Assembly: GCA_017540175.1 (NCBI GenBank)
Contig: JAFYBN010000119.1
Span: 21,979 to 85,978 of the forward strand
Direction of reading: 5' to 3'
DNA length: 64,000 bases
DNA from: Clostridia bacterium
GTDB taxonomy: Bacteria > Bacillota > Clostridia > Oscillospirales > CAG-272
Under the pieces are notes generated by a model, which saw nothing but the letters and a program-made list of their open reading frames with translations, had not been told where the DNA came from and did no database searches. Each line of letters opens with the position of its first letter. Positions within the stretch are counted from its first letter, which is position 1. Of this stretch, positions 1-8,600 are shown one piece after another. Made by a program: the position numbers and the translations under genes.

Positions 1-305
1 TCCATGAGATCGAATACCCAGTCCTCGCTCTCTCCCCCGACACAGACAAAGAGGTCGGCGACATCGATTTTCCCGGCGTCCGAAAGCGTCAGTTCATATT
101 CATGCGCTTCCGTTTCCGGCGGCAGGAGCATCGAGACTTCAGCCGTATCACCGGCGATCCCGCGCGCGATATCATACATGGCGAAATTCGTTGCAAGAAC
201 CTGCGGTTTTCCGTCGCTATTCGTCCGATCATCCGAGCAGGAGTTCATGAGGCAGACGCCGAAAATCATCACCGCAGTCAGCAGTATGGAAATGGTCTTA
301 CGCAT
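1..305 (-). CDS. znuA: Zinc ABC transporter substrate-binding lipoprotein, N-terminal part (cut by window edge)
   Basis: This reading frame starts with ATG at 305 and runs leftwards off the window, so only about 100 residues are visible. The N-terminus is a lipoprotein signal (hydrophobic ILLTAVMIFGVCL followed by the lipobox-like MNSC). The mature part reads VLATNFAMYDIARGIAGD and later LLPPETEAHEYELT. This is the cluster A-I (ZnuA/TroA) pattern, in which the conserved HEYE His is a metal ligand. Family members bind Zn or Mn outside the membrane and pass it to an ABC permease. The start overlaps the stop of the Zur-like regulator by 8 bases, so the two are probably co-transcribed and regulated by zinc. 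The permease and ATPase would lie to the left of the window. Zinc rather than manganese is inferred from the regulator. Confidence 0.85.
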   Translation of the reverse strand, partial: MRKTISILLTAVMIFGVCLMNSCSDDRTNSDGKPQVLATNFAMYDIARGIAGDTAEVSMLLPPETEAHEYELTLSDAGKIDVADLFVCVGGESEDWVFDLM

Positions 306-699
306 GCTTTTCCTCCGATTGACAGGTTTCGCACAGCCCGTAAATTACGGTTCTTCCGCAGTCGACCGCGAAGCCGTGCTCGCTCAGAAAATGATCGAGG
401 ATCTCGCTCATGAACGAGCAGTCCATGTGGATGAGACGTCCGCACTGCTCGCATTTCAGATGAATATGTTCCGAGCCAGCGCTCTTCGCGTTGTACCGAT
501 AGGTCGCGTATTCGCTGCGTCCGTTTCCCGCGGCGTATCGGGTGAGAAGTCCCGCTTCGGTCAGAGCGGTGATCGCGCGGAACACGGTCGCCTCGCCCGC
601 CTCTACTTTTTCATATACCTCGCGGGCGGAAAAGCACTCGTCTTCGTGATCCATAAAAAAGCGCAGAACCTCGTCCCGCTGCTTCGTCTTGTATCGCAT
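298..699 (-). CDS. zur: Fur-family metalloregulator, probably Zur
   Basis: A 133-residue Fur-family repressor. The N-terminal winged helix covers about residues 1-75 (EVYEKVEAGEATVFRAITAL is the recognition helix region). The C-terminal dimerisation domain has the HIHLKCEQCG and CETC motifs, giving the two CxxC pairs of the structural zinc site, plus the His cluster typical of the family. ATG at 699 has a good GGAGGG ribosome binding site. It is immediately followed by, and overlaps, a zinc-type binding-protein gene, so Zur is a better guess than Fur or PerR. A palindrome at 724-744, just downstream of its own promoter, suggests autoregulation. Metal specificity is inferred from context only. 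Confidence 0.85.
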   Translation of the reverse strand: MRYKTKQRDEVLRFFMDHEDECFSAREVYEKVEAGEATVFRAITALTEAGLLTRYAAGNGRSEYATYRYNAKSAGSEHIHLKCEQCGRLIHMDCSFMSEILDHFLSEHGFAVDCGRTVIYGLCETCQSEEKHA

Positions 700-723
700 T
701 CGGTTCCCTCCGGAAAACGGATT

Positions 724-744
724 TGAAATTGATTTTCATTTTCA
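724..744. promoter_or_regulatory. Candidate Zur/Fur operator
   Basis: A 21-base imperfect palindrome that begins TGAAATTGAT and ends TTTTCATTTTCA lies between the -10 box (753-758) and the start codon (699) of the zur-znuA operon. AT-rich Fur-superfamily boxes commonly sit at this position. Repression of the operon by its own product is inferred. Confidence 0.55.
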
Positions 745-752
745 TATTCGCC

Positions 753-781
753 ATTATATCATCGGAAAGCGTCTTTGTCAA
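753..781 (-). promoter_or_regulatory. Sigma-A promoter of zur-znuA
   Basis: Read leftwards there is TTGACA (776-781), a 17-base spacer and TATAAT (753-758). Both boxes are perfect matches to consensus. Transcription would start near 746, inside the palindromic operator. Confidence 0.85.
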
Positions 782-789
782 GAGGAAAA

Positions 790-826
790 CGAAAAAAGCC
801 GAACTGCGCGTGATGCGCAATTCGGT
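790..826 (-). terminator. Intrinsic terminator after the CYTH gene
   Basis: An 11-bp stem with one mismatch (799-809 against 815-825) is followed on the minus strand by a run of T (792-797). It lies just past the stop of the CYTH gene and upstream of the zur promoter. Confidence 0.8.
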
Positions 827-850
827 TGGATGGGGGCATATGGTCTCGTT

Positions 851-1360
851 TCATGCCTTTTCGACGCGCTTTGCGAGCGCCTTGTTCGAAAACTTGCGCG
901 TTCCCGTCAGCTCTTCGACGACTTCGATAAAAGGCGGAAGGGAGAAGTCCTCTCCCTCGCTTGCCAGCTCCACTTCGAGTACCGCATAACCCTCCAATTC
1001 CGGTCCCCCGATCTCGGAAGGATAGACGTCGATCTCGATCACGTGCTTTTCGTAGGGGAAGCTGAACCGCGTCTTTGTAAGAGAGGAATACGCCTCTCGA
1101 AGAGCGTCCAAGTATTCCGCTGCGTCGATTTCCCTCTCGTCTTCCCGTCTGGTCATTTTGGTGATATTCTCTTTTTTCGTGAAGACATAGATGACATGCC
1201 CGTCTTCCTCGATTTTTCGGACGCGGCGTTCGGTATCGCTCCCCTTGATGGGGCGGAGATAGGTTTGCGTGATCCGCCGGACCCGATAACCTTCCATGGC
1301 AGAGAGAATGGCGGGATCGGGAAGCCGGATCAGAAATTTGCGCTCGATTTCGATGGGCAT
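851..1360 (-). CDS. CYTH domain protein (triphosphate-processing enzyme)
   Basis: A 169-residue single-domain CYTH protein (CyaB / thiamine triphosphatase superfamily). The hallmark N-terminal EIERKF motif is at residues 4-9. It is followed by the alternating charged beta strands of the triphosphate tunnel (YRVRRITQTYL, RRVRKIEEDG, YVFTKKE, EREIDAAEY, RFSFPYEKHVIEIDVY). The family hydrolyses or cyclises triphosphates such as ThTP, tripolyphosphate or ATP; the substrate here cannot be read from sequence. It is the second gene after a small protein 15 bases upstream, and a terminator follows at 790-826. Confidence 0.9.
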   Translation of the reverse strand: MPIEIERKFLIRLPDPAILSAMEGYRVRRITQTYLRPIKGSDTERRVRKIEEDGHVIYVFTKKENITKMTRREDEREIDAAEYLDALREAYSSLTKTRFSFPYEKHVIEIDVYPSEIGGPELEGYAVLEVELASEGEDFSLPPFIEVVEELTGTRKFSNKALAKRVEKA

Positions 1361-1375
1361 GGGTTCCTCTTTCCG

Positions 1376-1597
1376 CTACCGCAGGTCTTCTCCGCGCGTC
1401 ATAAAGGAACGCACATAGGAACGAAGCTCGTATCCCGTGTGAAGGTTTTCGGCGCCTCCGATGAATTCCCGTTTTTCATCCTCGGTCAGACGCGAAAACT
1501 TTTCAAGGGACGCGTCCGTTTCCATGAGCGCGGCGCCAAGAGGCGGCGGGATCTGTTCGCCTTTGTGAAGACGGGGCAGCTTATTGTCTGGGTTCAA
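1376..1597 (-). CDS. Small conserved protein, function unknown
   Basis: A 73-residue protein starting with TTG at 1597. That start is supported by a strong GGAGG eight bases upstream and by the absence of an ATG nearby. The sequence has a Pro-rich opening (GEQIPPPLGAALMETDASLEKF) and a helical, charged second half ending in YVRSFMTRGEDLR. No Cys, membrane segment or catalytic motif is visible. It resembles the C-terminal helical region found in YdeI/OmpD-associated small proteins, but this is a weak resemblance. It is co-directional with the CYTH gene, 15 bases apart. Confidence 0.65.
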   Translation of the reverse strand: MNPDNKLPRLHKGEQIPPPLGAALMETDASLEKFSRLTEDEKREFIGGAENLHTGYELRSYVRSFMTRGEDLR

Positions 1598-1758
1598 AAT
1601 GGAATCCTCCTTCCGTCCGGCTTTTGCTTTCAGTATGACCGGAAGAAGAACGCTTTATGCACGCTGCGTCAATCGAAACGACTGCCGCCCGGAGGGCGGA
1701 ACATGTCGCGGCGCGGGCGCATATATTGGAACAGCGCTCACGAAAGGAGGGCTAAGGA

Positions 1759-1911
1759 ATGTTCTGCAACAACGGACTCAAATGGATCGCGCTGGTTCTC
1801 GTCGCCGCCTGCATTTTCTGCGGCAATGACAGCTTCTGCTCAAACGGCACGAACAACGGGGATACCGGCTGCGGCAACGGATGCGGCGGCTGCATCGGCC
1901 GACTCGTCTGA
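1759..1911 (+). CDS. Cys/Gly-rich 50-residue membrane peptide
   Basis: This short gene starts at ATG 1759 behind a near-perfect AAAGGAGG (1743-1750) and ends with TGA at 1909-1911. The peptide has a short head (MFCNNGLK), one hydrophobic segment (WIALVLVAACIF), then a Gly/Asn/Cys tail ending in CGNGCGGCIGRLV. Seven of its 50 residues are Cys. A terminator hairpin follows at 1928-1957, so the gene forms a complete transcription unit between two leftward operons. Similar tiny hydrophobic Cys/Gly-rich peptides occur in Clostridia without a known role. Metal binding or a membrane function is only a guess. Confidence 0.6.
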   Translation: MFCNNGLKWIALVLVAACIFCGNDSFCSNGTNNGDTGCGNGCGGCIGRLV

Positions 1912-1927
1912 GAATCAGAATCAGTCG

Positions 1928-1963
1928 GATCATCGGAAAGTCTGATTTCCGATGATCGATTTT
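1928..1963 (+). terminator. Terminator of the small Cys-rich gene
   Basis: A perfect 12-bp stem (1928-1939 with 1946-1957) with a 6-base loop is followed by a short T-rich stretch. A second stem (CCCGCG...CGCGGG, about 1967-1988) followed by TTCTTCTTTTT overlaps the end of coaD and may reinforce termination on the plus strand. Confidence 0.7.
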
Positions 1964-1972
1964 ACTCCCGCG

Positions 1973-2488
1973 TCAGGAATTGGCGCGGGATTCTTCTTTT
2001 TCGAGAATGGCGTCCCGCGCTTTTTCCATGTCACGGCGGCACTGCTCCGGCACGGCGTCGCCGAGCGGACATCCGTAGCGCAGAAGCTCCCGCACATAGG
2101 TGGAGCTAATCATCGCGTATTCGGGCCGAGCCGGAAGGATCACCGTCTCGAGCGCGGGATCAAAGCGCTTCATGATGAAGGCGAGCCCGTATTCGTAATC
2201 GAAATCCGTCGCCGACCGCGCGCCGCGGACGATATACCGCGCGTCAAGCTCGCGGGCGATGTCGGAGGTGAGTCCCCCGTACACGACGGCGTCTACGTTG
2301 TCCAAATCAGCAACCGTTTCTTCCACGAAACGGAGCCGCTCAGCGGCGGAGAAGAAGCCGGACGGCTTTTCGGCGTTCGCGAGAATGACGACGGTGACGC
2401 GGTCGAAGAGCGCGGACGCCCGTGCGAACAGATCGGCGTGTCCGGCTGTGACGGGATCAAAACTCCCCGTGACGATGGCGTGTCTCAT
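1973..2488 (-). CDS. coaD: Phosphopantetheine adenylyltransferase
   Basis: A 171-residue nucleotidyltransferase that joins ATP and 4'-phosphopantetheine to dephospho-CoA, the fourth step of CoA synthesis. The GSFDPVTAGH motif (residues 8-17) carries the T/HxGH nucleotide-binding signature. YIVRGARSATDFDYE binds phosphopantetheine, and ISSTYVREL near the C-terminus is the second ATP-binding signature. Length matches the family (about 160-170). Its ATG overlaps the rsmD stop by four bases, the usual rsmD-coaD coupling seen in Bacillota. Confidence 0.97.
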   Translation of the reverse strand: MRHAIVTGSFDPVTAGHADLFARASALFDRVTVVILANAEKPSGFFSAAERLRFVEETVADLDNVDAVVYGGLTSDIARELDARYIVRGARSATDFDYEYGLAFIMKRFDPALETVILPARPEYAMISSTYVRELLRYGCPLGDAVPEQCRRDMEKARDAILEKEESRANS

Positions 2489-3135
2489 TCGTTCGCCTCC
2501 GCGTCTTCCCCTTCGGGTTGGGGCTGCAGTAGGGTGATCCTCGTCCGTCCGTAAAGCGAGGACTTGAGAGTTCTGTACTTCTTTCTCAGTTCCTCGTCCT
2601 CACCGAACACGTCGCAGAAGATGTATTCGGCCGCCGCATCCTCGTCCTTGCGCAGTCTCGTAGCCTTCGGCGGGATATCGCAGTCCGTTTCGCAGACGAG
2701 GGTCGTCCAGGAGGAGCACAGCCCGGCGTCGGCGATGGATCGGAGCGCCTTGGGCAAAAGCTTGCTGTCGTAGGGGGGATCGAGGAAGATCAGATCGTAT
2801 TTTTCCCTTCCCGCTTCACCGCGCAGGAATGGGGAAAAACCCGTCGATATGATGCGGCATTTCGCGATCAGGTGCGTTTTTCTCGCGTTTGCCGTGATCG
2901 CGTCGACTGCCTCGCGGGAAATATCGACGAATGTCGCCTTCTCCGCACCGCGCGAAAGGGCTTCCAGCCCCATCTGCCCGCTGCCTGCAAAGAGATCGAG
3001 CACCGCGCTTCCCTCAATATCGAATTGAAGCATGGAGAAAACTGCTTCCTTCACGCGGTCGGAAGTCGGGCGTGTGGTCTCTCCCGCCGGGGATTCGAGC
3101 TTCGTGCCCCGCGCGCTTCCCGTGATGATTCTCAT
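2485..3135 (-). CDS. rsmD: 16S rRNA (guanine966-N2)-methyltransferase RsmD
   Basis: A 216-residue SAM-dependent methyltransferase. The N-terminus MRIITGSARGTKLESP and the RPTSDRVKEAVFSML segment are RsmD hallmarks. Motif I is VLDLFAGSGQMGLEAL and motif IV is the catalytic LDPPYDS (the N6/N2 methyltransferase DPPY). It modifies G966 of 16S rRNA in the small ribosomal subunit. It is coupled by 4-base overlaps both to uvrC upstream and to coaD downstream. Confidence 0.95.
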   Translation of the reverse strand: MRIITGSARGTKLESPAGETTRPTSDRVKEAVFSMLQFDIEGSAVLDLFAGSGQMGLEALSRGAEKATFVDISREAVDAITANARKTHLIAKCRIISTGFSPFLRGEAGREKYDLIFLDPPYDSKLLPKALRSIADAGLCSSWTTLVCETDCDIPPKATRLRKDEDAAAEYIFCDVFGEDEELRKKYRTLKSSLYGRTRITLLQPQPEGEDAEANE

Positions 3136-5051
3136 AGTATATCCTCCGGATGATTGTTCTTTTGAAGCTGGGATTCATTCGCCGCATGGAAATACCGGTA
3201 CACCTCTTCGGCGTCCGTCTGAGAGACGCCCGGTACGGCGGCCAGCTCTTCGACGGTTGCTTCCTTCACGGCTTTGATCGTTTTCAGTCCCTGAAGAAGC
3301 GCTTTCGCCTTTGCCGGACCGATGCCGCGGATCTTTTCGAGGGACGAGGTTTTGAGTGTCTTCCGCTTAGCGTTCGACATGCGGGAGACGGAAAAGCGGT
3401 GCACTTCCTCCTGTATGCTGTAGATCAGCTTGAACACGTCGGCTTGGCGGGCGAAACGGATCTCCCCGCTGTCATCGACGAGGGTCCTTGTTTTATGATG
3501 CTCGTCCTTTACCATGCCGAAAACCGGTATGTCATAGCCGCTTTGCGCCATCCTTTCACGAATGACGGAAACATGCTGACGTCCGCCGTCCAGCAGGATC
3601 AAATCGGGCATGGCGCTCATGTTGTCGTCCGGCATGCCGATATGGGAGAGGCGTCTTTCCAGCGCCTCGGTCATCGCGGCGTAGTCGTCCTGCGTGATTT
3701 TCGAGCGGATTGAAAACGTCCGGTATTCGTTCTTTTTGAACTTTCCGTCAACGACGACAACCATGCCGCAGGTGATGTGCTCGTCGCCGAGGTTTGAGAT
3801 GTCATACGCTTCAATGCGTTCGGGCAGGACCTCGAGGGAGAGGGTCTTTGCGAGCTGAAGCAAGGTCTTTTCGTTGTCGCGCTCGCGCTTCGCGTAGTTC
3901 TCGGCGTGTTTCTCCGCGTCCGTGACCGCCATGTCGCAGAGGTATTTTGACGCTCCGCGCTTCGGTGTGCGGACCTCGACCTTATGACCGGACCGTTCTG
4001 TGAAATACGAAGAGAGGAGTTCCCTGTCGTGCTCCGGAAGATCGAACGAAAGCAGGATCTCGCCCGGAATGTACTCGCGCGACTGGTACAGCGACATGAG
4101 AAAGGCGGAAAAAGGAGAATCGGCCATGTCGTCGTCTTCACCCGCGGTGATTTCGTCCCCTCCGAAGAGAAAGTGTTCGCTGTCGGCGATATAGCCGCTG
4201 CGGATATAGAACACGGACGCGCTGTCGCGGAAGCGCACGCCTTCGACATCCGTGAGCCGAAGACCGATCACGTCGCATTCCACGTCGGGAGAGGAAACCG
4301 CCTTCTGGCGCTCGCCGAGCTTTCGGAGGCTCTCGATCTCATCCCTGTATCTCGCCGCCTGTTCGAACTCGAGGCTCTCGGACGCGGCGAGCATTTTTTC
4401 GCGCAGGGACGCGATCACGTCCCGCGTTCCGCCGCGCAGAATGCCTGCCGCCGCGTTGATGGAGGCGCGGTGCTGTTCCTTTGTGACCTCCCCCGTGCAC
4501 AGACCCGCGCAGCGGCCGATCTGATAATACACACAGGGACGTTCCCTGCCGATATCCTCCGGGAAGCGGCGCTTGCAGGAAGGGAGCCCAAGCGTGCGTT
4601 CCAGCTCGGAGATCACCGAAAAAACGGTTCCGGTGGAGGAATACGGCCCGAAATAAAGGGAGCCGTCCGGCACGCGCTTGCGGTCCATGCGGATGCGCGG
4701 ATACTCCGCGGTCACGTCGATCTTGATATAGGGGTAAGATTTCGCGTCCTTGAGCTTGACGTTGTATTTCGGCGTGTACTGCTTGATGAGACTGTTTTCA
4801 AGCGCGAGCGCTTCCATCTCCGTGTCGCAGGCGATAAAACGGAAATCGTAAACGGATGCCGCCATCCGCGCGGTTTTCGCGTCGTGCGCGCCGTGGAAAT
4901 ACTGGGACACACGGTCGCGCAGGGAGCGTGATTTGCCGACGTAGATGACCTTGCCGGTTTCGTTCTGCATGATGTACACGCCGGGCTGACGCGGCAGGGC
5001 TGCCGCCTTGTTCTGCAGCGCCGTGATGTTCGGGGATATATCCTGTGTCAT
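3132..5051 (-). CDS. uvrC: Excinuclease ABC subunit C
   Basis: A protein of about 639 residues that makes the dual incision of nucleotide excision repair together with UvrB. An N-terminal GIY-YIG nuclease domain (GVYIMQNETGKVIYVGKS) comes first, then a Cys-bearing region (CKRRFPEDIGRERPCVYYQIGRCAGLC). A UVR/UvrB-binding helix follows (SLREKMLAASESLEFEQAARYRDEI), then the RNase H-like domain (YDISNLGDEHITCGMVVVVDG, DLILLDGGRQH), and finally a tandem HhH domain (LEKIRGIGPAKAKALL). The ATG at 5051 is preferred. A TTG seven codons upstream falls at the foot of a hairpin and has no clear ribosome binding site. uvrC is the first gene of uvrC-rsmD-coaD. Confidence 0.96.
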   Translation of the reverse strand: MTQDISPNITALQNKAAALPRQPGVYIMQNETGKVIYVGKSRSLRDRVSQYFHGAHDAKTARMAASVYDFRFIACDTEMEALALENSLIKQYTPKYNVKLKDAKSYPYIKIDVTAEYPRIRMDRKRVPDGSLYFGPYSSTGTVFSVISELERTLGLPSCKRRFPEDIGRERPCVYYQIGRCAGLCTGEVTKEQHRASINAAAGILRGGTRDVIASLREKMLAASESLEFEQAARYRDEIESLRKLGERQKAVSSPDVECDVIGLRLTDVEGVRFRDSASVFYIRSGYIADSEHFLFGGDEITAGEDDDMADSPFSAFLMSLYQSREYIPGEILLSFDLPEHDRELLSSYFTERSGHKVEVRTPKRGASKYLCDMAVTDAEKHAENYAKRERDNEKTLLQLAKTLSLEVLPERIEAYDISNLGDEHITCGMVVVVDGKFKKNEYRTFSIRSKITQDDYAAMTEALERRLSHIGMPDDNMSAMPDLILLDGGRQHVSVIRERMAQSGYDIPVFGMVKDEHHKTRTLVDDSGEIRFARQADVFKLIYSIQEEVHRFSVSRMSNAKRKTLKTSSLEKIRGIGPAKAKALLQGLKTIKAVKEATVEELAAVPGVSQTDAEEVYRYFHAANESQLQKNNHPEDIL

Positions 5052-5066
5052 TTCATACCGTTCCGA

Positions 5067-5106
5067 TAACAAATCGAGCGATGATGCTTGCTCACCATCG
5101 CTCTTC
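5067..5106 (-). terminator. Hairpin between HPr and uvrC
   Basis: GAGCGATG (complement of 5096-5103) pairs with CATCGCTC (complement of 5076-5083), and on the minus strand GATTTGTT follows. The weak U-run suggests partial termination or attenuation between the HPr gene and uvrC rather than a complete stop. Confidence 0.45.
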
Positions 5107-5128
5107 TTTCCGAATTATTCAGCGCAGC

Positions 5129-5392
5129 TTATTCGACGAAGCCGCTGTCGATGAGGGTGCACAGACCTTCGAGAGCTTCCTCTTCGTCCGTGCCGTCCGC
5201 GATCAGCGTGATCGTCATGCCCTTGACAATGCCGAGGGAGAGAACGCCGAGCAGACTTTTCGCATTGACTCTGCGGTCGTCTTTTTCAACCCAAATCGAG
5301 CTCTTGTAGGAATTGGCCTTCTGAATGAAGAACGTCGCCGGTCTTGCGTGCAAACCAACGTTGTTCTTAATGGTTACGTCACACGAAATCAT
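5129..5392 (-). CDS. ptsH: Phosphocarrier protein HPr (PTS)
   Basis: An 87-residue HPr. The active-site His15 lies in GLHARPA, and Ser46 lies in VNAKSLLGVLSLG. Both residues of Gram-positive HPr are therefore present: His15 for phosphotransfer from enzyme I, and Ser46 for HPr kinase and CcpA-mediated catabolite control. The protein is cytoplasmic. No ptsI follows; the gene stands alone ahead of uvrC, a common clostridial arrangement. A Crh-type protein is excluded because His15 is retained. Confidence 0.95.
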   Translation of the reverse strand: MISCDVTIKNNVGLHARPATFFIQKANSYKSSIWVEKDDRRVNAKSLLGVLSLGIVKGMTITLIADGTDEEEALEGLCTLIDSGFVE

Positions 5393-5520
5393 CTCTTACG
5401 CTCCTGATTAAGTAATGGTTTAAGGTTTATAATGTATAACAAAAACCGAGGCTGAATTCCTTCGCTTCCTTCCCTGTCGCTTTGAGGGAACAGGAAAAGA
5501 AACACCTCCGCTCTAAGCAT

Positions 5521-5549
5521 ATTATAGCAAAACGAACGGATGAAATCAA
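5521..5549 (-). promoter_or_regulatory. Promoter of the HPr gene
   Basis: On the minus strand TTGATT (5544-5549), a 17-base spacer and TATAAT (5521-5526) give a good sigma-A promoter. The untranslated leader to the start codon at 5392 is about 120 bases and holds no structure that I can identify. Confidence 0.7.
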
Positions 5550-5589
5550 TAGCTTTACGCCATTTTTTTATCGGCAGGTTTAACAAAAG

Positions 5590-5640
5590 AGAACCGCGGC
5601 TCGGCGTCTGTTTTGTATCACTCCGGGCCGCGGTTTTGAA
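5590..5640 (-). terminator. Terminator of ileS
   Basis: Read leftwards, CCGCGGCCCGG pairs with CCGAGCCGCGG around a loop of about 20 bases, then TTCTCTTTT follows. It starts three bases past the ileS stop. Confidence 0.75.
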
Positions 5641-5642
5641 AA

Positions 5643-8600
5643 TCAGATTTTTTCCACTGCGATCACAGCGGTTTCACCGTTGATATCCCACTCTTTGCGG
5701 TATCCCGCTGAAGGCTCGGCGAAGATCAGTTCGTCGCAGAGCGTCGCGGAGCGAAGATCGGCTTCGGCGGCAGAGAGGCGGTCTTTCAGCTTGACCCCGC
5801 ACGCGATCGTCACGCGGATGTGGTCGGTGACGACGAAATCCGCTTCCTTGCGCATGGTCTGGATCTTCGAGATCGTCTCCCGGACGAAGCCCTCCGCGAT
5901 CAGCTCGTCCGTGAGGCGGATGTCGAGCGCGACCGTCACGCCGTGATCGGCCTGCGTGCAGAAGCCTTCCTTCGACTTGATCTCGACGAGCATATCGTCT
6001 CCAGTAAGCTCCACGGAAGTTCCGTCGATATCGAGCGTCAGTTTTCCGTTCTTGTTGAATTCCGCCATGGCGGCGTTCCCGTCGAACGCTTCATCCTGAA
6101 GAAACGCGCGGATCTTGCCGAGCAGTTTGCCGTATTTCGGGCCGACGGTCTTGAGATTCGGCTTGATCAGGTAAGCGCTGAGCTCGCTTGCGTCTTCGAT
6201 ATACTTCACGTCCTTGACGTTGAGCTCATCCCGGATGATTTCCGTGAATTCCTCGTCCGGCTTGACCTCGGGCTTGACATAGAGCGCTGCAAGAGGCTGG
6301 CGATTCTTGAGGTTCGCGGCGTTCCGCGCTGCACGGCCGAGCACGACGATGTCGATCACGGCATCCATCTGCTGCGTGAGAGCGGCGTTGATCCTGCTTT
6401 CGTCCGCTTTGGGGAACGAGCAGAGATGGACGGAGACGGGGGCCGAGGGATCGACCGGGCACACCAGTCCGCGGTAGATCTCATCCGCCATGAACGGCAC
6501 CATCGGAGCGGAGGCTTTCGCGATCGTAACGAGCGCGGTGTAGAGGGTCATATACGCGGCGATCTTGTCGTCCGTCATGTCGGGACCCCAATACCGCTCG
6601 CGGCTGCGTCGGACATACCAGTTGGAAAGCTCATCCACGCATTTCTCGAGCGCGTTCGCCGCTTCGGGAATGCGGTAGGACGAGAGGCAGGAATCGACCG
6701 TCTTTACCGTGGCGTTCAGAACGGAAAGGATATATTGATCCATGACCGTCAGCTTGCAGGAGGACAGATCGTATTTCGTCGGGTCGAAACCGTCGATCTC
6801 GGCATAGAGGACGTAGAAGGCGTAGGTGTTCCACAGCGTGCCGAGGAACTTGCGCTGCCCCTCCTGGACCGCCTTCCCCGAGAAGCGGGACGGCAGCCAC
6901 GGGGCGGAATTCGTATAGAAATACCAGCGGATCGCGTCCGCGCCGTAGGTCTCGAGGGCGTCGAAAGGATCGACCGCGTTGCCCTTCGATTTCGACATCT
7001 TCTGTCCGTTTTCGTCCTGCACATGCCCGAGCACGAGGACGTTTTTGTACGGCGAGCAGTCGAACAGCAGCGTGGAGATCGCCATGAGGGAGTAGAACCA
7101 GCCGCGGGTCTGGTCGACGGCTTCGCTGATGAAATCCGCCGGGAACTGCGCCTTGAACTTATCCTCGTTTTCAAACGGATAGTGATGCTGAGCGAACGGC
7201 ATGGAACCGGAGTCGAACCAGCAGTCGATGACTTCGGGAACGCGCTTCATCTCGCCGCCGCATTCCGGGCAGACGAGCGTCACAGCGTCGATATAGGGAC
7301 GGTGCAGCTCGATATCGTCCGGACAGTTCTTCGACATGGATTTCAGCTCGGCGATCGAACCGACGGAGTGCCGGCACCCGCAGGAGCATTCCCAGATATT
7401 GAGCGGGGTGCCCCAGTAGCGGTTGCGGGAGATCGCCCAGTCCTGCACGTTCTCGAGCCAGTCTCCGAAGCGGCCCTTGCCGATGGATTCGGGGATCCAG
7501 TTCACGGTATTGTTGTTGCGGATCAGGTTCTCGCGCACCGCAGTCATGCGGATATACCAGGATTCGCGGGCGTAATAGATCAGGGGGGTGTCGCACCGCC
7601 AGCAGTGCGGATATTCATGCTCGAATTTCGGGGCGTCGAAGAGCTTCCCTTCCTTCGCAAGATCGGAAATGATAACGGAATCGGCTTTCTTGACGAACAG
7701 ACCCGCGTAGGGCGTTTCCGCCGTCATTTCGCCCTTCGAGTCGACGAACTGAACGAAGGGGAGATCGTATTTTCTGCCGACGCGGGAGTCGTCCTCGCCG
7801 AACGCGGGAGCGATGTGCACGATGCCGGTACCGTCCGACATGGTGACGTACCCGTCGCAGGTGATGAAATGCGCTTTTTTGCGCTGCTTCGCAGCCGCTT
7901 CTCCCGTGCATTCCCAGAGCGGAAGATACGAGCGGTATTCGAGCGCGGAGCCGGGCATTTCCTCAAGGATCTCATAGGCGGGCGCGTCTTCCTTCGAGAG
8001 CTTGCCGAGCACGGTATCGAGGAGCGCTTTTGCCATATAATAGACGTATCCGTCGGCAGCCTTCACCTTTGCGTAGGTCTCCTCGGGATTGACGCAGAGC
8101 GCGACGTTTGAGGGCAGCGTCCACGGGGTCGTCGTCCATGCGAGGAAGTACGCGTCTTCCCCATCGACCTTGAAGCGCACGACCGCCGAACGTTCCTTGA
8201 CGGTTTTATAACCCTGCGCGACTTCCTGCGCGGAAAGCGGGGTCCCGCAGCGGGGGCAGTAGGGGACGATCTTGAAGCCCTTGTAAAGCAGTCCCTTGTT
8301 CCAGATTTCTTTCAGCGCCCACCACTCGGATTCGATATAGCTGTTTTCATAGGTGACATAGGGGTTTTCCATGTCGCACCAGAAACCGACCGTGCCGGAA
8401 AAGTCCTCCCACATGTGCTTGTACTGCCATACGGATTCCTTGCACCGGTTGATAAAGGGCTCAAGCCCGTACTGTTCGATCTGTTCCTTGCCGTCGAGTC
8501 CGAGCTTTTTCTCCACTTCGATCTCAACGGGGAGTCCGTGCGTGTCCCAGCCCGCTTTGCGCGGAACGTCCCGGCCCTTCATCCACTGATACCGCGGGAT

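Noticed and set aside
5389-5586. 65-codon minus-strand frame upstream of HPr
   Set aside because: It spans the HPr promoter and leader, has no RBS and its composition is not protein-like.
5820-8111. 763-codon plus-strand frame opposite ileS
   Set aside because: Shadow of ileS; Val/Arg/His-rich composition without motifs. The same applies to long frames opposite glgP (21816-24287), glgB (28016-30289), pckG (32492-34423) and the acyl-CoA ligase (61347-63236).
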